From contig CM021312.1 of NCBI GenBank assembly GCA_010645155.1, positions 9,808,182 to 9,872,181 on the forward strand: a DNA stretch of 64,000 nt, written 5' to 3'. Each line of letters starts with the position of its first letter. The first letter of the stretch is position 1. This document shows, piece after piece, positions 1 through 10,386 of this stretch. The notes under the pieces were generated by a model. That model had not been told where the DNA came from, did no database searches, and saw nothing but the letters and a program-made list of their open reading frames with translations. The DNA comes from Tigriopus japonicus (Eukaryota; Arthropoda; Copepoda; Harpacticoida; Harpacticidae). Position numbers and translations under genes: made by a program.

Positions 1-305
1 AAAGTTAATTTGATATTTATCCATGTTCGTGTTATAGGGCTGGCATCAACCATAAAAGTATCTTTATCTTCAAGGCACTCCTAATTTGAAGTACACACAT
101 TATAAAATACCAATCCCTTCAGGAATTGTTCACGAACAAACCTGAAGACCCTGGTGACAACAAATATAACGTACGTTAATTGGGTTTTTATGAATAGGGT
201 TTTACTTCAAACGCCATGCGTTTGGCATTCTCTCAACTCTTGTCAATTATGTTCATGGGTGAGTTCTCTTCAACAATTCAGCGAGATTGTATCGTGCATC
301 ATCAC

Positions 306-794
306 TAGTGACGGGCAAAAAGTGTAAAAATATTTTTGGTAACTTAAACACATTTATTTGCCTTTTTGCACTTTTCGCCTTTATTTGCACGATTTCTTTA
401 CGAATTCGGCCTAAAATGAACAAATTGATGATAGTTGGCTATTTCTTCTTTAAAAATGTTTACGTTTGGAAGATTCTTTTTCAAATTTGAAAACTAAATC
501 TGATTTTATAGCTCCCAGCGTAGGCTAGCATGGTATTGATTACTACTACTTCAGTATCTAAATTTTGCTCTTCAAGATTGAAAAATAACAAGCAGTTGAC
601 AAGAAAGTATCTGAAGCTTTTTGTTTCAGAAATTTCAGTTTTTTGCGATTTTTTTCGATTTAATTTGCGCTTTTTTGGTTTTTATTTGCGCTTTTGACCT
701 TTTTTTGCACTTTATTTTACGATTTTGGGCTGATTTTTCTGCAACTTTTGGTAACCAAAAGCTTGTTTTGATTTGGACTTTTTGCCCGTCCCTA
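306..794. mobile_element. Non-autonomous hAT-type element with exact 8-bp target duplication
   Basis: The ends are inverted: TAGTGACGGGCAAAAAG on the left and CTTTTTGCCCGTCCCTA on the right. The element is flanked on both sides by the same 8 bases, ATCATCAC (298-305 and 795-802). TAG/CAG-type ends plus an 8-bp duplication are the hAT signature. The 489-bp interior is T-rich with a repeated TTTGCGCTTTTT-like motif and has no transposase. It lies in the presumed intron downstream of the C2A exon. Confidence 0.8.
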
Positions 795-1297
795 ATCATC
801 ACAGACCAAGCCCTAGACTATTCAGTTTTAGTTAAGCAGGCAGACCAAGGCTATAATAGTTTGAAACGTGACCCCTAGATGACTCAGGTTGTATTTTCTG
901 CATTGACTCTGAGAACCGAACTTCAAAAAGGGTATTTGCGTCACAAACAAGGTAGCGCACTCTATGACATTCCTGATGAAACAATCCGTTCTAGAAGTTT
1001 TGTCGAGCATTCCTTCATAGAGGGCGTTCTTGTCGCTGTCAGAATTGAAATATCTAATAGTGACTCATTTAATGCGCGTTTAGCCCGTAAACCTCGCTAG
1101 AAAACGGTTAATAATGTTCTACATGGTTTAAATTCGAGATTTTTTGTTCTAGACTCTACATAAGAGTTAACAATTCTTTTGTCATATTAGGTTTATTTGC
1201 CATTTCGGCGGCTTTTGTTTGCTATTTTCAGAGCTAAGAAGACATTGTCTATTTTCCTATGCTCTGTAATATATCGTGGTTTTGATTGTAATCCTAC

Positions 1298-4000
1298 CTT
1301 GACATAGGGGTCTGATGTGCCGCCCATGTCCAAAGCAGGGAGTTCCGAGCATTGGATCACCGTGACGTTTAAGGTCTGGGTATTGAAGTCGTACTCAAGT
1401 TTGTACTGGAGTTTACCCAGATACTCTTTGGCATCGCGGACTTTCTCCGTCTCCTCTCTGACATCGTGCTCCTCAATGTTATCCACCAAAATGTCCTCGT
1501 CATCCTGGAAGAATAACACAAATTAAGATTGAGAACTTGATTAGCAGACTTGGCTTCCATTTTCCCTTGAGAGGCTGGACTGGTATGATTTTAAATTCAC
1601 AGACAGAGAGATTGATTCGAGATGAAGCTCTTCAAATGGTAATTTTTTCCTTCCTAAATCTTCCGCTTTGCAGTGTTCTTGTCGGCAAAAGGCTCCTAGG
1701 CAAGATGAATGTTTTATTTGGGACAACTTAATCACGTTGAAATGTCTGTAAATCATGCCTCAACAAACTTGGATAGCCTTCGGCAAACAGATCTCCACTC
1801 CATCTTCATCTCATGTCCAACCAAGAAGAGCAAATAAGTCCCCCGTTCACAGTTTTAATCCTCCTAGAGCCAAGAGATGCTCATAATATGGACAGGCCGG
1901 CAAAGAACGAAAATTGTAATAGCCATTCAGGTCAATGGAGGATTTAATCTAAGCTAACAAATTTGCCCATGGATGGCGCTCAAAGACAGTTCAAGATGCG
2001 TAATGTCTTGGGAGTCTACTATAAGGTACAGTACTACTTGTCTCCTTTTTGGCCTACCATCTATCTGATGGTAGATTTATAGGCTTTGATTGAATTTTTC
2101 TATTGAGAAGGGAAAAAGTCGAGCTTCCGTCTTTACGAGGAATCATGCTTTTGTCACTAAAATGGAACTCGCTCTTTTTTCTTTGTGGCGCCATCTTTCA
2201 TCTTTGAAATGAACTCATTAAAATCATGACAAGCAATGTTAAGGATACTGAGTTGTGTGTCAATTGAGAGATGAAGTGATACCCAGCGCCATCCAGTGGT
2301 AAAAATAATTTTTGATCCTTTGACAAGTACCTTGGCCTGATTTAATGATAACTGAGCATGACTAAATGATTTCAAGACCTAGTGCCTTTGGAGCAGAACT
2401 CTAGGAGCCTCGAGATCGGAAGAGTAAATATTAAAAAAATATAAACAACCCTCTCATTTTGTTCATCATGTCCATTTGTTATAAAGATATAGATTTGAGT
2501 TAATACAAAGCATTCCAAACTGAGCAATACCTTTGATCATGTAAATTTATAACGAAAAAAAACTCTGAATCAGATATGGCGACTATTAATACAAAAAATA
2601 TATAAAAAAAATGGACAAGTTCGCCGCTAGAGGGCGTTCAATAGCTAATACTTACCTGTTCTATACGTCCATCCTTTTTCTTCTTATCTTTGGGTCGTTT
2701 CTTCTTGAAGAACCTCCAAATGCACCAACCACAAAATCCAACGATCCCAGCTACCAAAACTGCAGGATAAAGTGGATGAAGGAAATGTTCCATGAGAAAG
2801 GGATAACTTCATCATCCTTCTCATCTTGTTTTGGAAAGTACTCACGTAACAGCGCCAAGATGACATGCCACCTTTGAAGGCCGGTCTTTGTGGCCACATA
2901 TCGAACTTCCTCGTCAAACCTCTGCTTCAGACTTTCAGTGCTTGTTTCTGAGGGGCAAAAAGAACATGGTGTTGGTTTGGATTTGGGAACATCTCATGCC
3001 ATTAAAGTTGTTTTTTGGTCCTAAGTTGACCCAACCGCCACAGGTTTGCCAAAAGTACAACTAGTACTTGTACCCTAAACAAGATATTACGGGCCAGATA
3101 CATTTGGGTAAATGGCTTAACTGTTACATATTTCAAATGAATTCTTACTTAACTCGAATTATTATTTATACTTTAAGACTTTGTCATTTAAAACCACAGA
3201 AACTTGAATTGCCAGATGAGTAATGATGATGCATTTGCAAAGATATCTTTGGTGCTCAAGTCCGTTTGTTGAGTCTAACATACATTGTTTTTCAAAGTGA
3301 GGCAATATTTGGGCAAAAAATGTGAGAAAACATACTCACATAATTACAATTGCTTTGAGTCATTATTCTGAGAAGGCACTATCAATTCGTGTCAATTTGT
3401 TATGATACTAGTGTCTTACTTGTATGTTAATAATGCGTATGTAAGTTGGTGCCCCTTTCTTTTAGAACTGTTTATGCATATTTTTAAAATCAAAGATTAA
3501 AGTGTACTTTTTGTTGGTTCTCTTTAAAATGGTGATGCCATTTGACCTCTATGACTTTTTGAGACCCAAAACATCTAAACAAATATTGCTAATTCATAAG
3601 ATTTGCTGTCAAAAGTTTCAAAAAGAATGAGCCCCACATTTTGGGCCAGAATTTTGTGCATGCTTAGATTCAAGGTTAACAAATCTCAATAAAACGAAAA
3701 AAAACAAAAAAAATTAAAACAAAAAAAAACTGAAACATCAATCCTTTTTTTCCTTTTACGAAGTTTGCACCATTGCCATGGAATTTCATTGGAATATTGG
3801 GAAAGTCTTTTTGCATATTTTGCGAATTAAAATCAAGAAAATCCAGCAACACTGTCTTGTAATCCCAAGGTTTTGTTGTAATAATCAGTCAACTCAACGG
3901 CTCTCCAATAAAATAAATGTTTTTTTTTACCTAAGGCCGGTGTGGCTTCAGTGGCACTTTGTCGTTTCCATCGATGAATAAGCCCATTGGAGGGAGCCAT
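1298..4000 (-). CDS. Syt1: Synaptotagmin-1-like protein, first four coding exons (3' part off the left edge)
   Basis: Synaptotagmins are vesicle membrane proteins whose two C2 domains bind Ca2+ and phospholipid to trigger exocytosis. Four exons join in phase: 3931-4000 (start codon at 4000, A at -3 and G at +4, 23 codons plus 1 nt, donor GTAAAA), 2846-2947 (donor GTGAGT), 2656-2759 (donor GTAAGA, after an 86-nt intron) and 1298-1504 (69 codons, phase 0 at both ends, acceptor TTCTTCCAG, donor GTAGGA). This gives about 161 residues: a short lumenal N-terminus, [13 protein letters not shown] followed by [14 protein letters not shown] as one membrane segment split by an intron, the basic stop-transfer [16 protein letters not shown], an acidic linker, then C2A with [12 protein letters not shown] and [16 protein letters not shown]. 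The C2A start is near-identical to animal Syt1 as I remember it; the lumenal segment resembles the fly RTGLPTW region. The next exon (polybasic strand of C2A) is not in 1-1297, so that stretch is taken as intron. The N-terminus is shorter than in the fly protein. Syt1 versus a close paralogue is not settled. Confidence 0.88.
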
Positions 4001-7000
4001 CTTCTACGTATCTCACCCGCTTTAAGGTCCGCCAAAGGCTAAAAAAGGCCAAGAAATGAATGGATAAATCACCTCATGTCTAGTACTTTGGTTCAATGGA
4101 ATGGCTTGGGATTAAAAGATTAGCCATGGATGGATGCGTTTAATGGAATATATTAGTCAAAGTCTGCATGGCCAGAGGCTCCCTAAGGTAGAGATGATGG
4201 AGTGGTGAGCTCAAATGCTAGCTAGCTCTCGTATATATTGAGGCCAATTACCCAGAGGGCACACTGGAAGTGCTTTTGCGACGTCAAACGCTTATCGTGA
4301 AACAAGGTCCATTATGAAACACAAGTTCCGGAACAGCTTTCAGTTTGGAATGACTACTCTTTTTACTGATGATGGTTTCAAGACCTGAAGTTTCAAATCA
4401 AGCGCAAAAAAGATTGTAACCTTTGGACGAAAAAGTGTTGCCATTTTTACCTCGAGTTTATGTCTCTTTTTCTGGAAGTCAGCCTGTGCCCTGAAAAACT
4501 AAACAAGGGCAAATGTGGCAACACTTGGCCGAAAAAAATATTATTTTGTCGTTTCTGTAGAGCAATTTGACATTTTCACTCAATTGTTGGCTTTCCTGGA
4601 GTGCAAATGACTGATCCAAATTGAAACCATCCAGTACATAGATTTTTTAATTCAAGGAAAACAAATGTTACTTTAACTGAGTTGGTGCAGATTTCATTTA
4701 TATCAAAAAGAGTGCCAATTCCTTCATTTATCATTCTGATATGATTATGATCATATAAGAAATGAATGACATGTTTATATTTGAAAAGGCATTTTCTCTA
4801 TAGCCGCCATGAAATTGAAACATTTGTTGTTGAATAATGCTACTAAATGTCTTCAAATTCGAATCCCAAAGTCGAGACTTGTGGATTTATGAATAATCTC
4901 TTTGGGCCGCCAATTACATCAATTACTAGTGACGTCATCATTTTTGGGCGGGAAAAAAGTTCGGAAGACCTATGTTTCTGATGAGTGTGCAAGGTAACTA
5001 AAACGAAGGTTTAGGCCTGGTGATTGCAACAATGCCTTTCTTTTCTACACAAATTGAAGTTGAAATAGCAATTCTTGACATTGTAATTGCAAAAAAGTAT
5101 GTTTGTTGCTTTTATCTAAAATTTTGCTACATAAGTTGAGAGAGCTCTTCCGAACTTTGAAATTAGGAATGCCCGACTTTGAATAACAAGATGGCCAGAG
5201 GAGATCGGTTCCTGGGGCAACTTAACCTAAAAGCAAATAATTTGTTTAATTGAAGTCTTCCAATTTCTCCATTTGTTTTCAAATTACTTTGCAATACTTC
5301 TCAACATACATTAACCATGCCATTGCCCATAAATGCAACATTTTTCGAAAATCTGACCCTTGAAAACTGAGATTTTTTTGGCAAGTCTACGCTGCTAACG
5401 GCAGTTAGAGACGGCAGCAGGTCCATAAAATGATACGGTAATCACTCCCATAAAGATAAGAATAACCATGTTACGCATATTAAACGAAAAAAACCTTGAA
5501 AAAAACCCTGAAATAAATATAACCCTAATAAACCCTTTTTCGAACTAAATCCTTCAAAAAAGTTGTTCACCGTCCAGAAAATTTAGACATCTGTATTGTA
5601 GTTGATATGGTTCTATTTCTAAGGGATCTTGAGCACATTTTCATTTTTAAACATCATCTGACTACGTGGAGCAATAAAAAAATTGCTTAAAAAGCGACAA
5701 AACACAAACAAATGCTTTTATTTGCCAAGATGAGAAAGGAAACCATTGGATTTCAGCCGTTGTTTTTATACTAAAACAATATGAGTGATTAATGTCACTT
5801 GTCTTAAAACAGGTTTCGAACTTTAACTTTTAGCATTTTTTTCTCGCTTTAGGTATTACATAAAAATCATGCAACACCACCAACATTTTTTGAGGCGAGT
5901 ATGAGGAAAATGCTTGAAGAGCTCTGAAACGAAGTAGTTGCTTTATGAAACATATTTTTCTGTGAAAACCAAGCACTCTTCAGTCAAGGGTGTTGTTGGA
6001 TGTCAAGACCAGAAATATTCCAAGAATAGGACAACAAAACACTTTACTAAGAGAAGAGCACACTTTTAGGAATCCTTTATTACACACTTGGAATCAGTCG
6101 ATAACAACAATTGTGCTTCGAGTTTACGCTTGACATTTCTGCTTGATTGGATTATCGGAAATTTCTTGAAAGGACATTGGAACATATCTCGGTCCTTAAT
6201 TGGATGGAACCTTTCACATTGTTTTATTTAAAATTGTGCTTCTTGAAATGGAGAGTTGTAAAGCACCTTTTGACAGATACCTTTAAAAATGCTTAATTTT
6301 TTGCCCAGGAACAAAAAAAAGGACAGCACAGCAACCTCTTCGAAATTGAAAAAAAAGACATTTTATGGTCATTTATATCTATCCATAGACCTTGTGGAAA
6401 CAACTGTCCCGTTCCATTTTCTCGAAAGGTTTCTCACTGGTTTTGGTTCCAAATATTTGTATGTGTGTAATTGCCGCAATGCGATTTATGAAACCCAGTC
6501 TTTCCTTCATGTTGTTTAGATATCGATTCAACAACTAAAGCATGATGTTTTCTTTCACATGCCAAAGTTAAATAAAATACATATTTTCGTCTTGTCTGAG
6601 ATGGTCTAATTTTTGGTTTAACATGACAGATCCTTATTTTGTCGTGTCAAAATGCTTTGTCGGCAACTAAACGTGGCCTTTGAATCAAATGTGGTGCAGG
6701 ATTTTTTTCCCCTAGAGCAATGCACAAATGGTAATGATCACGATTAGAAGACAAAATGACCTTCAAAAAGGCCTAATGTTGGCACCCATGAAGGCTCTGG
6801 TTTCAAGATAATGAACGGTATTCAATTTGTCCTTGTGTGAAAAGAAAATAAGCTGAACCCTGCAATTACCGTCAACCTCAAGGTTAGGATAAATGCATTT
6901 TATGTGCTTGATTTTTGTTTTTTGATTCATGAAAATGAGATATAAATCGAAGCAAATTGTAGAACAGGAAAAATAAGAGCAAAATCATTTGAGGATAGGC

Positions 7001-7551
7001 GTTTCTAAGTAAAACGTCACTCTTTTGAAGTCTAACGCCATCTACCGTTCTAGGTACATAATCTTTTACTAGGCTTTAATGCCTTTATTTTAGGTTTCAT
7101 GTTAACAATTTTAGAGGATACTGAAATCAATGGTCGCGTGTTAAGGCATATTAGAATTTATAGAGTATTCACAATCAAGTCAGATTAACGTTTCTTGAGA
7201 ATACACTCAACAAAGTTGCACTATTTCAAACACAGTTGCTGTCAAGATAATATTAAGAAGTTTAATCAAAGCTTCAAAATTTGCCACTAAATGGAGGCAA
7301 AACAGGTGCTTTAATTGTTGCCAGAATTGCACCTTCCATTTTAAAATTGATTTCTCTTCATATTTCGAGTCTCTTAGAGCTCAGCTTCAATATCATTGCG
7401 TTCAAAAATCAAAAAGTCACCCTAAGAAGTCACAAATTAAGCCCAAGTATTTAACAGAACGCCGACAAATGTTTCTACCTCAAGATGGCGGTGTTTGTCA
7501 CTTGTTCCTTAGATTGAAGCTCAACTTAGCTTCTTAAATAAGGCTTCTCTG

Positions 7552-7606
7552 ACGGCGAGTTGTTCATTTTGAGAACGAGAGAGGGCACCCAAGCAAGATG
7601 TGTTCT
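7552..7606 (+). repeat. Dispersed repeat, copy 1 (inverted copy at 57325-57388)
   Basis: The stretch with GAGTTGTTCATTTTGAGAAC and GGGCACCCAAGC recurs reverse-complemented near 57325-57388, about 50 kb away. Both copies lie close to a GATGGCG/CGCCATC motif, suggesting ends of a short transposable element. The exact limits are not visible. Confidence 0.5.
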
Positions 7607-8332
7607 CGGAGTTCTTAATTATGTGATAGCCATCTAGGTAACAAAATTGTTTTTTTTTTCTTTAAAATCCTCTGTTCTTGAGGCACGTTAATTTGACATG
7701 ATTTTGGCATACTCTCGCTTTTTGAATTAGATGCGTTAACATGAGGCCTTTTCTTATCAATGCTTAAGTACACTCTCGGCACAAATATTGTATTCACACA
7801 TAGCTGATGACCTGAGAGCACACTTGACCAATGTTAATCTGACTTCAGACATCCAACGTTTCACTTTCTATTTAGACAACATTTTTCAAGAAAACGATAA
7901 GCAAAAATCAACCATATGAATGGTTTCATTCATTTCAGCCTCGCTGCAAGAGTACATCCATAAATTAAAGAAAAGTCTACGTAGTAAATTAGATCTGAGA
8001 GCACTAACTGAAACTGGCCAAGAGGGAAGTGGAAAAAGATATTTTCTTTTTTGAGTCTTGCAGTACATTCACAACAGAACTCATTTTGACTTGATGGGTT
8101 ATTTCAGGCGCCACCTGTTGGGACAAGTATGCAAAACTGGAAAACACCTATAGAGACGTGTAAAGGACTGGCACGATTTTTGAGCTTTGTAGGCTGCTCA
8201 GGCTACGCCACAATCGTTGCAAAAACTACCATGATAAAAGCTCTTCGAGTCTCTCCGAAACCTTGAACGCAAAATTACTCATTATGAACAGAAATTATTC
8301 GAAGTTTTTGGTTTCTACGTCTTGCATCCAAC

Positions 8333-8503
8333 AGTCAATTTGAGTTAGCATAATCGAATAACTGTAACTGACCACCAAAAAGGCAGAGCATCGCATTATC
8401 TTAAATGGCGCTGACGGCAAGTCACCACCTCAAAAACTGGAAACACTAAAACCAGGTGGCGTCCTAGTGCCAATTTGAGGAACTGTACACCTCTCTATAG
8501 CAC
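8333..8503 (+). repeat. Dispersed repeat, copy 1 (direct copy at 47060-47210)
   Basis: The segment shares order and sequence with 47060-47210 in the same orientation. Anchors include TCAATTTGAG near the start, AACTGGAAACAC, CAGGTGGCGTCCTA and CAATTTGAGGAA near the end. Probably two copies of an old mobile element. No coding content. Confidence 0.5.
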
Positions 8504-9065
8504 ATTCATTAATTTTCCCTAAATAAATAAAGAAAAGGTCGCTCAAAGGGGGAAATGTAAGAGTCAAGGGACAAGCCATTTTTCTTGCCAAGAACTCCTT
8601 GGAGAAAACTGGTTCATTTGCTTTGTTACTCCTTGGGTTCTTGAGTATGCGCTGCATGCGATAAAGCAATCTCACATAGTTACATCCTCTCATGTGAATC
8701 CTTTACCATTACTAGGTCGGACTTGAAACCCGTTCTGGATCAAACTACCATCACTCTTCATTTTCAAAGACCTTTCTTGCCTCAAAAACTTCCAATTATT
8801 TTCCTTTCTTCCGAAATCAAGACACAATTGGAGATGAAAGGGTGAAAAGCAATATCTGCAAACGATCGATTCTGGCGTTGTTTTTTTTCAGACATTGGGA
8901 CCATATTGGTTTCCCTTTCAAGCAGTGATGGCAATGCTCAAGTATCAAGTTTCCCTCGGGTAATTCCAACCGAGATTAGTAATATGATATTCATATTTGA
9001 ACAGGAGCAAGTTCAGAGTTACTCTCTCAACGCGATACATTCCATTGGAACGAAAAAGTTTGCTT

Positions 9066-10292
9066 TTAAGCCCTTATGGGCAGGACCTTAATCCATGGGC
9101 CTTTCATCTTGGCCTTTGGAGAAGGGAGATTGATAAATGGGACGTCTGACAATTTGGATCGAAAATCTGACGGTCTGCAAACACAAACATGGGCGCCTTA
9201 GATCCCCCAGGGAAACGTCCATGGGGAATAACTTTGAATTTCTAAGCGAAACTGACCACCACAACCACAAGAGCCTATCACCAAAACGTCTTTGGAGTTT
9301 GCTTTGATCAAATATAGTTCACGGGTTCTCGTCTTTTGTTAGCTTTCTGTCGACGCTTATATTTGAAATACTTAGCAATCAATTACCGTCCATTTGCCAA
9401 TAAAACGTTCATTACTTCTCGTTGGTTTGTGATTAGACCTCTTTGGGACTGGAAATGAGCTTTCAGAGCTTTCCGTGTTTTTCCCACATTTCTCACGAAA
9501 AAAAACGACTAGTGACCGCTTAAAATCCTTTTTTGGAAGCTTCTTAGCCATTCAGTGTTATTGTGCGGGCTGGTTCAAGAGAGTAAATATTAAAGATAGG
9601 CCCTCTGTCAAGCTAAACGGCCATGTTTGACGCCCAATTGGTTCAAAAAATGAGGAGCGGAGGATTTTCGGAGCTCATTAGAGATAATGATTCCCCAGCT
9701 CCCACGTCAAGCTTAGCCCATTATGGGCGAAAGTGTCGACGGAAAAAACCAATAACTCGGATCCCTTCAACAGCTGTTGTCCATAGGAGTTTGCAACAAG
9801 TTGCTCATTCAATTGTTCCAAAGCCTTTGGATCTCACCTGATTGGTTTTATGAAAGAGTATTTATTGGGTTTTAGGGCGAGGTCTGAGCCACCCACGGAC
9901 CAACGGGATGCACTCAAGTCGTCAATCTTTGGAATATCATCTTCACTCTGACGTCCACACTCAGTGTACTGGATCCTCCTCACTCTGACTTCTTCGACTG
10001 GGTTTGGCACTGTTGCTCTCGATCCCGATTCCTCTTCCTCGCCAAGTGTTCCAACCACCTTCTCTGTTACAAAAGGATAGCGAGAGAGAGAAACAGGAGG
10101 AGAGGAAAGAAAGACGCCGTTCAATTCCCTCAAGAGTTCTCTCTCTCTCTCAGTTATTTCCCCCTCTCGCAGGTTTGGTCTAGCGAGGGCTTTGCTAGGT
10201 AGACCTCGAGTTCGCTTTGGTTGAGTGGGAGTTGGAACCGTTCTTGTGCTCCACAGGGTTCCCAAGCGCGACAATTTTCTTGGCGTAAGCGA
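9066..10292 (-). CDS. Unrecognised protein, last two exons (5' end not found)
   Basis: Two exons fit. 9838-10292 is 151 codons plus 2 nt, with acceptor TCATCCCTACAG and donor AATCAG|GTGAG. 9066-9174 has acceptor TTTGTGTTTGCAG and runs 35 codons to TAA. The junction (AG+A) is in phase. The resulting C-terminus is about 187 residues and contains no methionine in the first exon, so at least one upstream exon is missing. Visible features: basic, Pro/Thr-rich start (SLTPRKLSRLG), an ERERELLREL stretch, an acidic patch (GEEEESG), then SEDDIPKIDDLSASRWSVGG and a basic tail (PKAKMKGPWIKVLPIRA). There is no membrane segment or catalytic motif and I recognise no family. An upstream donor in phase 0 is required; the first exon of the gene at 15203-20628 ends in phase 0, so a shared 5' exon is formally possible but unsupported. 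Confidence 0.6.
9175..9837 (-). other. Intron of the unrecognised gene, with several open frames in its 5' part
   Basis: 663 bp between the two exons, bounded by GTGAG and TTTGCAG. The part at 9600-9837 is less A+T-rich than usual and stays open in one plus-strand frame (72 codons from 9623) and in a minus-strand frame of similar length. Neither has splice signals that join to a neighbour, so both were left as intron. Confidence 0.5.
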
Positions 10293-10326
10293 CTGTAGGG
10301 ATGATACTTTCAATCCGGTTCGACTC

Positions 10327-10366
10327 GTTTGTTTGTGTGTCTGTTTGTTTGTTTGTTTGTTTGTTT
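10327..10366 (+). repeat. (TTTG)n microsatellite
   Basis: About ten imperfect TTTG units, interrupted by GTGTGTCTG. On the minus strand it lies in the intron, about 35 bp before the acceptor at 10293, so length changes there could affect splicing of the exon at 9838-10292. Confidence 0.9.
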
Positions 10367-10386
10367 TATAATGTTGGTATGCCACT

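Larger units (their letters stand above)
4001..9065. other. Non-coding interval upstream of the synaptotagmin start
   Basis: About 5 kb of A+T-rich sequence between the synaptotagmin start and the end of the next minus-strand gene. It should hold the synaptotagmin promoter and 5' UTR, but I see no defensible TATA box or first exon. It contains one copy each of two dispersed repeats (7552-7606 and 8333-8503). No open frame here has both protein-like composition and splice or start signals. Confidence 0.5.

Noticed and set aside
2611..2917. Two overlapping frames on opposite strands at the synaptotagmin membrane exons
   Set aside because: They are off-frame readings across two true exons and a short intron.
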